Source: Aphrocallistes beatrix
Lineage: Eukaryota > Porifera > Hexactinellida > Sceptrulophora > Aphrocallistidae
Length of the DNA stretch: 64,000 bases
NCBI GenBank assembly: GCA_963281255.1
Contig: OY725494.1
Span: 1,067,934-1,131,933, forward strand
Direction: 5' to 3'
Part shown: one piece after another, positions 56,812-64,000 of the stretch
Numbering within the stretch: position 1 is the first letter of the stretch
Layout: the number at the start of each line of letters is the position of its first letter
The notes under the pieces: model-generated
Told to the model about the DNA's origin: nothing
The model's input: only the letters and a program-made list of their open reading frames with translations
The model's database searches: none
Translations under genes and position numbers: made by a program

Positions 56812-57227
56812 GTGTAGATGAATAAATTAGGAAGAAAATGTATGAAATATTCTAAACAATATAAACTAACAACGATACTTATCCTATATTATACACTGCA
56901 TTTTATCGCAGTCAAATTGATTTAAAACATTATGGTTTGTTTACAAAATAGACTTGAAGTAATCCATGGTGAGGTAAATTCGTAACGTGAATAGGTTATA
57001 GTTACGTAGGCTGTGGGACATACCTATATGATTTTTATAAATCGCTAAAAAGAACTCCATTTTTCTATAACTTACCTTCAAATTTTCCAACTAGTTTCAC
57101 ATTGTTTAAAATATTATGTGGATAGTTTCAAATTTCATAATTATATAGGTATACTACGTGAAGTACTGGATATATATTATGAATAACATCTTAATAGTTT
57201 TGAAGCAAAAACATTTCCTATTTAGGA

Positions 57228-59189
57228 ATGAATAAAATTAATTCAAAATTTAGGAACTCCAGTGATAATTTGGTTAGGGAGCCACCTCAGGAGATAGAAG
57301 AGCATTCACTTCCTATCTTCAATCAAGACAGTTCGCTCGTCAACTATTCTGACCTCAGAAACGTCTCAAGCGTTTGCACGCCAAAAAATACTGATAAAAC
57401 GAAAAAAAGGAGAAAATTTAAAAAACAAACTGAAGGGAGTGAATACGATAAGATTTCGCCTAAACAAATCGAATTTAATAGGATTTCTACATCTCCACCA
57501 ACACTACCGGACAGGGATATCCATGACAAACTTAGAAATTGTTCAAGTAGTCAAGAAATATTTTCAGAATCTTCTCCGAAGAATGTAACACAGAATTTGA
57601 ATTATACGAGTAATCTCCCAAATTATAACTCAGGTCTTACTAGGAGTACCAGTATCCAGCCAGAAACAAGCTTACCGAATCTCAGTTTTATAAGAAGTAC
57701 AAGCTCAATTTTCGAAACTGACCCAGTGCCGCCTATCCCTCCCAAACCAAAATCATTTAATAAATTTTTATCCTTACCCAATCGCGGGAAAAGACAATAC
57801 AAAAAAGATTTATCTTCGGAAACCCAAAGTTCACATCATAAATCCTCATTTGACACAGAAAGATCTGTTGTAAAATCTTTGTCTCAATTACTCTATCATT
57901 CTAAACTACCAGTGGTCGTCAAAATTGTACGGGGGTATTGTGTAGATGAAGTCGATGATGAACCGATGGATAAGCAAGCGATTACTGAAGGTGATATACT
58001 TTTTATCGTAAGTTTATGTATTAAAGATTGTGCTATTCTAAACTTAGTAGATGATGGTATGAAAATATCTATTCCATTTGATGCAAATTGTAAGTATCTA
58101 CTTCTACCTGATTCTGGAAAGTTTGGAAATATACAGTGTTTAAAAATTAGAGAAATACTATCCTTAGAGAACATTCCTGAACGTTTAAGAGTTGTAAAGA
58201 GTTTTCAACATTATCAATCAGGTACAATTGAAGTAGGAAGTATTCTATCAATGGTTAACAAAGATCAACAAAATAAATGTATTTCTTGTAAAATTTTTGA
58301 TGGGAAAAGATTAATACTCTCAGAAGAATGTGATGGTGAATTTAGTCCTTATTTAAATGATCAGCCATTAGCAATGAATAATATTATGAATATATGTAAA
58401 CACCGTCAGAGAGTAATTATTAAAGGTGATTTGAATAAAGGTTTTGTAAAACAATATATAAACAATAAAAATGGGATCATTGAAGAATTTGTAAAAGAAG
58501 ATTTCTTATTCTGTAACGAAATGATACAAGGTGAAGGTTCTTTAAAACAAGGAAGATCATGGTGTCTCCCTATAGATGATGAAATATGGGTTGAAACAAT
58601 TGATGAAATAAAAGTAATCGATCATGATTATGATATTCTTTCACCTGAAGGAGATTATGATCGATTAGATCAAAGTTTTGTTCCGAAAACTCCAAATCAA
58701 AGGTTTTATGAAAAAGAGTTAAGTAATCTCAAGATCCAGAAGAAAAGATTAGAATATAATGTATCTAAATTAGAAAATGAATTAATGGCAGCCAGACAAC
58801 AAATAAATGCTTTAACATCAGAAAAGGTAGGATTTCACAGTTTAACGAATGATTATAGATCATTTAATTCAGGTGAATTTAAAAATACACACCGTGATAT
58901 TCCCCTGAACGGAAATCCAAAAAACGCAAATTTAACTACAAATATAACCTTTGGTCAAGTTGCCAGCATGAATGTTACTGAAATTCTAGAATTTTTAGAA
59001 ATATTAAACTTGTCTGAATATTGTAAACATTTTGAAAAGGAACAGATTAATGGTGATTTATTCTTATTGCTTGAAGAAGATGATCTTGTCGATCTTAATA
59101 TTCTTAAAAGATTGGACAAGAAAAAAATCATTAGAATAAAAGAATTGCTTAGAAGTGGACAAAGCATTTCGAACTATCTATTTCAATGA
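57228..59189 (+). CDS. CABIT-SAM adaptor protein, GAREM-like
   Basis: Single-exon gene of 653 residues. The first 200 residues are Ser/Pro-rich and basic, with a proline run VPPIPPKPKSF at about 166-176 that fits SH3-domain binding. A CABIT domain follows at about 212-465 (LPVVVKIVRGYC, ITEGDILFIVSL, then the second half around GSILSMVNKDQ). Residues 467-480 hold closely spaced tyrosines (DYDILSPEGDYDRL), possible phosphosites for SH2 partners. A short coiled coil (about 493-535) and a C-terminal SAM domain (about 580-645: VTEILEFLEILNLSEYCKHF, then LFLLLEEDDLVDLNIL) complete it. CABIT plus C-terminal SAM is the layout of GAREM, a GRB2-binding regulator of EGF-receptor/MAPK signalling. Vertebrate GAREM has CABIT at the N-terminus, so orthology is likely but not certain. 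The ATG is two bases after TTCCTATTTAG, a strong acceptor-like sequence. Confidence 0.78.
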   Translation: MNKINSKFRNSSDNLVREPPQEIEEHSLPIFNQDSSLVNYSDLRNVSSVCTPKNTDKTKKRRKFKKQTEGSEYDKISPKQIEFNRISTSPPTLPDRDIHDKLRNCSSSQEIFSESSPKNVTQNLNYTSNLPNYNSGLTRSTSIQPETSLPNLSFIRSTSSIFETDPVPPIPPKPKSFNKFLSLPNRGKRQYKKDLSSETQSSHHKSSFDTERSVVKSLSQLLYHSKLPVVVKIVRGYCVDEVDDEPMDKQAITEGDILFIVSLCIKDCAILNLVDDGMKISIPFDANCKYLLLPDSGKFGNIQCLKIREILSLENIPERLRVVKSFQHYQSGTIEVGSILSMVNKDQQNKCISCKIFDGKRLILSEECDGEFSPYLNDQPLAMNNIMNICKHRQRVIIKGDLNKGFVKQYINNKNGIIEEFVKEDFLFCNEMIQGEGSLKQGRSWCLPIDDEIWVETIDEIKVIDHDYDILSPEGDYDRLDQSFVPKTPNQRFYEKELSNLKIQKKRLEYNVSKLENELMAARQQINALTSEKVGFHSLTNDYRSFNSGEFKNTHRDIPLNGNPKNANLTTNITFGQVASMNVTEILEFLEILNLSEYCKHFEKEQINGDLFLLLEEDDLVDLNILKRLDKKKIIRIKELLRSGQSISNYLFQ

Positions 59190-59375
59190 ATATCTTTTGG
59201 AAGCTATGTATGTTTGATATCCTATCTATCGATTTTGTTCTGAAGATAAAATAATGATCTGATAAAAGTGGTTCTATTTATGGTATGCATTTAGAAAACA
59301 GCGAAGTATCAATTGCTTTCATAGCTAGAATAATATATTTTAAATGACTATTAATATTGTTTTTAGTATGTATCT

Positions 59376-60090
59376 ACAGGGTGACAAATAAGTTATGCTA
59401 CAAGCTTGATTAGGTATAAAATTTATTTTATTCTAACAAACTTAGTTATCATGGTGTTTAGAGATTGCAATTCGAATATTTTCAATGACGTTAAAAGGTC
59501 ATTCGAGTGTAAGACTTAGAACTGTGTTTTGTAGGGCGATTTTTGTGGATAAAAATGCGTCCTGACTCACAGACAAGATCGCGAATCAGGGCCCACTGCT
59601 TTTAAAATTAACTTTCCAGAGTCTTCAAATTCTAGGAAATATTAGTTCACACATTTTCCTCAAACAGTCTAAATTTGTATAAATATAAGATGTTCAGATC
59701 AGTGCATTTTGAGAACAAGTTGGATCAGATTTTTTTGTGATGTGAAAAAAGTGCTATTTTGGGTTATTTTGTAAAATGATTCTAATTTGAATTGTGAATA
59801 AATAACTTTTCCTCATTTCTAATAATGAATTCACTGAATTTAGGAAATATTTCCATGGTTAATGAAAGGTGTCTGGTGCTTAATCGTCATGGAACCTCGA
59901 TTATGAAGACATTTTTTACAGAAACATTGGGCCCTGATTCGCGATTTTGGCAGGGAGTCAGGACACATTTTTTCTTCAAAAAAATCACCAAAACACAGTT
60001 CAAGAATTAGACTCGAAAAATTTTCAGACGCATAGAATTTTCAGACAACTAGTATTATGGAACCATGGATTCAACTTTGCATAAAATTCT
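59376..60090. repeat. Dispersed repeat with fold-back right arm
   Basis: 59376-59778 matches 10675-11075. The next 250 bases contain inverse pieces of it (GGGCCCTGATTCGCGATTTT near 59930 mirrors AAGATCGCGAATCAGGGCCC near 59573), so this copy is a fold-back. Open frames here are incidental. Confidence 0.7.
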
Positions 60091-60301
60091 CAGACATTAC
60101 TTTTTAGATTTGTATATACTGGGTCGTAAATTCTGAGACAGTATGTCTATGTACAAATAGATCTAATGAGTTCAGAACGTATAATATGTATTGTGTTTCA
60201 TATCTAGATTCATTTGCTCAAATTTTATTTTGCGTCTTGTCTTTTTTATTGGATTAGTTTGTAAGCTTTTCACGGTACTTGATTATCGCAAAGTTTATTC
60301 A

Positions 60302-63300
60302 ATGGACGGTTTACAGTACGCCCAAATCTTTGAATTCCTGAGAGACGGCAAATATCCGGAAGAATTTTCCCTTCAGCAGAAATGGAACTTCAAGAAGAAG
60401 TTAGACACATTTTTCATTTCTGAATCGCTGATACTCTACAAGGTAAACACACAATGTACACAAATTATTATTAGTTTGTTTCTAAACATGCGACGCCATA
60501 GCATGGCGGGGACATTTTTGATTATCGAGTAATTTTCATGTACGTACAAAGTTGCTTTGGTTTGACCAATAGATAATCGCTTGAGGCTGCATGATAGGGA
60601 CACGAGATTATCCAACAGAGAACAGAGATTTGCCTGTCTCGTGCCATAATCAAACCCCGAGAAGATCACAGATTTGCCTGCCCGTTTTGTGATTATAATA
60701 TATCAATACTTATTTTTAAATTAATCACAGAGAGAGATTAGAAACGGGGAAGAGAAAGACCTGCAGGTTCCATGCCGTTCTGATGTATCCGGTATATTGG
60801 AGAAGTACCATGATCATCTACTGCATCCGGGAATGAATGCTACCGTTCAATCAATCCAGCAGCGTTATTATTGGCTGGGGATGTATTCAGAGATTGTCAA
60901 CTATGTGAGTTAGTTCATTAGTTATCAATTACAATTTTATTTGAATTAACCTTTATTATTCAATTCTCTATTAAAAGGTGATGCTTGCCAGCAAAACAAG
61001 TCACTGCCACCTCAACCTCAGAGAAAGTTGCATCCGATCCCCCCTCCTGAGAGACCATGGAAGCATATCGGGGTTGATCTTATCTGTGATCTTTCTCCCA
61101 GTCCCGAAGGCTATAAGCACCTGCTCGTTACAGTGTGCTATTTGAGCAAATACGTAGTAGTGCGACCTCTCAAAGTAAAACGACTGATGAGGTTATCGAC
61201 AACCTAAAAGACATCTACCTCGATGTTGGTGTCCCAGATATCATCCAACATAATCAGGGCAAAGAGTTCACAAGCAATGTATGTTTAATTAAAGATGCAA
61301 TTCTAATTTAAACACTGTAGAATCCTTAACAAGCAAGACTTCTTCCTGAAATTGTACACCTATGCATGTAATCGAATTGAGAATTGTGTTCTTGTACTTT
61401 ATGTCTATACAAGTCTATACTAGTAGCTAACCTAACTAAACAATTTAACGGTATCAGGTAAGATTTGATTGAAATATATATCATTTTCTTTTCCATTTAG
61501 AGTTTCCAGCAATTTCATCAGAAATTAGAAGTCGACAACCGGAGTACTCGCGCCTATCACCCTATGGCAAATGGACTGGTCGAAGCGCACAACAAGATTT
61601 TAAAATCGTGAGTGGTATTTTATTCAGTTATAAAACAAGTTATGTATAATTATTAAATAATGCACTAATTTATAGCAAGTTGAACAAAATGACATTTCAG
61701 ACTGGGAAGCATTGGTCTTCAGTACTTAAACCTGCAGTCCTATGTATGAATTCTACTGTTAAGAAGTCGCACTCATACACTCCCTTTCAAGTCATGTGGG
61801 GACGGGAATCGAAATACGAGAATCTAGTCTCGAGTATATCTAAGATAGATGTATCACATGACGAAGACTATGAACTCGAAGAGGCTATCATTTCCGAATC
61901 TGTGGCCATCGAGGAAGGGTGCGAATTGGATATGTTTTCTCCTCCTGATGACCACCTAGAATCAATTCATCTCCTCAATGAGTCTAGGAAAAATATCTGC
62001 CATCTTGCGAACGCCTTAATAAGATCAGAGCAGCTAAGCAGAAGAGGCAGTATGATAAGAAAGTTAATGAAAAGAGGCAAGTTATTTTTCTCAGTTATTG
62101 AGTAAGCACATTAGTAAGTTAACTCTAACAATATAGTAGTACGTACAATCGAAACCGGTTTTTTCTTACTCTGTATTTATAGTTTCAAACAGTAAGAAAG
62201 AAACCGATGGAAATTAATATAAATTTCGATTTTTTTACTTCATAAATAGTAAGAAATACTGTATGATGTTTGTTATAGTGTACTACTGAACATATAGGTG
62301 TAACATTAAGGAAGGGGATAAAATCCTATTTACAAACATCCCCAAATTGAAAAAGATGCCGAATACTAAAAGCCAGTCCAAGTTTTTGGGGCCTTTTACA
62401 GCATCCAAAATTACTGACAGCCACGCTATTATTTCAAAAGAGGAACTGAAATCTAAGAAGGATAAGAAAGTACCTATCCACATTACCCAACTCTATCACG
62501 AGCGTCAGGATAATTCTGGCAAAATTACTCTGGGAAAAAGAAAATCAGTTGCGAAAATTGATAGTGATGAGGTCAAAAGATCGAAGTCTTCACACGTATG
62601 TTCTATTTTTGAATGAATTGCGTGATCATGGCTATCGTATTGATCTCTCTGTTTTCTAGACCCCACACATTGAATTTGGATTTACAAGTGTAGCAATTCA
62701 TCATCATCTAGCCAACCTCAAGGTTATTTGACCAGTTTTGTAATAATGATATCATGCTATGCTTGCATCCTTTTCCATGACTTGCTTCTCGCAAGAACTC
62801 TGACGTACATACAAGGAATGCATTCTTCTATCGAGATCAGCGCTTGTTATTTTCATTATAATCATAGACAAAATATTTACATTAACTTATTGTATTTCAA
62901 CTGGTAAAACACTTTCTTTATTTCTAGATTATTCTAAGGGAGAATGTGAGCAAGGGCACTTTCCTGACGCCATTGCACGAAGACCTGCATAAGAAACTCA
63001 ATCGATTTCAGTTCCGAATATCTTCATTTTTAAATTTCTTAAAGACTCGGATGAGGATCAGATGGTAAGTAATTATCAACACTAAGACCCATTGATTTTA
63101 AATACTCGACTAATAATTCCAATTTAGAAGCAGGAGATCAGAGAAACTGTATTGAGCTGGACTACAGAACTATATCCAGAATATGGAGATATCTTGGCTG
63201 CAGAATACTCTGAGAAAGTTCTATATGGAGTTGTGAGTTTCGTTTTTAAATTTTAATATAATATGGTTAATAATAAAATGTTTATATTTTCTTATAAAAA

Positions 63301-64000
63301 ATCAATCTACTGCTGAACTTACGAATGCTCTTTTTGGTAGTTTACTTAATTAGTCAGTCGAGACTTGTTTCATGCCCTTAGATTTATTTATTGTAATATA
63401 TTATCATTTAGGCTGTCCAATTTCTGAGCGCTGCTCTTTGGGAATCGTTCTCAGATAATTCGACTCTCATTAGTCCCAAAATATCTAGTGTGATCCCAAA
63501 AATCAGCGTCCTTTCTGAAAAGTGGCTAAGAGAGAAATGTGCAATATTTGGGCTGAAATTCAACTCTCTAATTCGGCAACCCGGTAACCTCACAGGTCAG
63601 TTACTTTCGCGCTACCAGCCATGGGAGACCGAGACTATCGTAGGCGATGGAAATTGTTTATACCGATGCTTAGCAAAAGTCTTGACTGGGGAAGAAGACA
63701 GCCATCCTCAAGTACGTAAAATCATCTCTCATTTCATCGCTTGCGAAGGTACTACAAGACTTGCTTGGTACTTTAAACAGAAACAAGTAACCCCGTGCGA
63801 CTACCTATTAACCGAAAATCCCAGTTATCTTGATGGAATTTGGGGAAGTGACGTAGAGATCATGGCAGCGTCTGCTATCTTTAATGCAGATATATACGTA
63901 GCCAATAGCTTCAATCAAGGAACCTCGCTTACTCGAGTTGTGAGATGGAACCTGCTCAGAGCCACTACCAATCCGGAGGCATCCATCTACATTCAACATT
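60302..64000 (+). pseudogene. Ginger1-like transposase with OTU protease domain, intron-bearing, 3' open
   Basis: Exons judged by motifs and GT-AG sites: 60302-60442, 60731-60904, about 60978-61278, 61501-61607, 61676-62090, 62298-62595, 62660-62722, 62928-63064, 63128-63232, 63412 to beyond the window. Domain order: N-terminal helix (MDGLQYAQIFEFLRDGKYPE); H2C2 integrase zinc finger (YHDHLLHPGMNATVQSIQQR, second Cys pair damaged); integrase core (WKHIGVDLICDL first Asp; VPDIIQHNQGKEF, where the second Asp is Asn; NGLVEAHNKILK with the Glu); GPY/F-like module (KEGDKILFTNIPKLK); and an OTU-type cysteine protease (ETIVGDGNCLYRCLAKVL with the Asp-Gly-Asn-Cys nucleophile motif). One-base shifts near 61165 and 62018 and the lost Asp indicate a dead integrase. 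The OTU exon is open for 195 codons to the window edge. Related relics: 10020-10313 and 25660-27634. Confidence 0.75.

Noticed and set aside
1-64000. tRNA or rRNA genes
   Set aside because: I looked for cloverleaf-like and rRNA core motifs and saw none; a tRNAscan/Infernal run would be needed to exclude them.

Overview
The window is nuclear DNA from an invertebrate animal. It is AT-rich, its genes have GT-AG introns, and most of it is nested DNA transposons. Two genes point to motile cilia or flagella: the dynein-arm assembly factor DNAAF1 and a MORN3 orthologue. A six-segment TRP-type channel and a CABIT-SAM adaptor also fit a metazoan. I cannot name the phylum. The P-element, mariner, hAT and Ginger relics, and splice-acceptor-like motifs just upstream of several start codons (possible spliced leader or 5' UTR introns), occur in several invertebrate groups.

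Layout. 1-5.5 kb: 3' part of a TRP-like channel gene on + with repeats in its introns. 5.5-13 kb: gene-free repeats, a LINE scrap, a Ginger integrase scrap and a 200-base assembly gap. 13.1-14.2 kb: MORN3, two exons. 15-25.2 kb: lipoyl synthase LIAS, three exons; its 6.8 kb second intron holds a FLYWCH-MULE-RING transposon relic and several miniature elements. 25.5-28.8 kb: dead Ginger/KRBA2-type element with terminal inverted repeats, itself interrupted by a miniature element. 31.2-32.8 kb: DNAAF1, no intron. 33.4-47.5 kb: fold-backs, Harbinger relics, Tc1-like and pogo-like MITEs, a Gypsy-like integrase relic and many copies of a repeat with GC-rich terminal hairpins. 48-48.7 kb: PH-domain gene on -. 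48.9-49.5 kb: mariner relic. 50.1-53.8 kb: a nearly complete P element (THAP transposase) with 8-base target duplications. 53.9-56.8 kb: fold-back, hAT and integrase debris. 57.2-59.2 kb: CABIT-SAM (GAREM-like) gene, no intron. 60.3-64 kb: intron-bearing Ginger1-like transposase with an OTU protease domain, open at the window edge.

The cellular genes (TRP-like channel, MORN3, LIAS, DNAAF1, PH protein, CABIT-SAM protein) do not form a pathway together; MORN3 and DNAAF1 share only the cilium/sperm theme. The most unusual material is in the repeats: a family with a run of three GC-rich hairpins at its 3' end and interchangeable interiors; two adjacent MITEs with the same core but unrelated tandem-repeat termini; a P element whose borders are confirmed by an empty paralogous site 7 kb away; and a transposase with a C-terminal RING finger.
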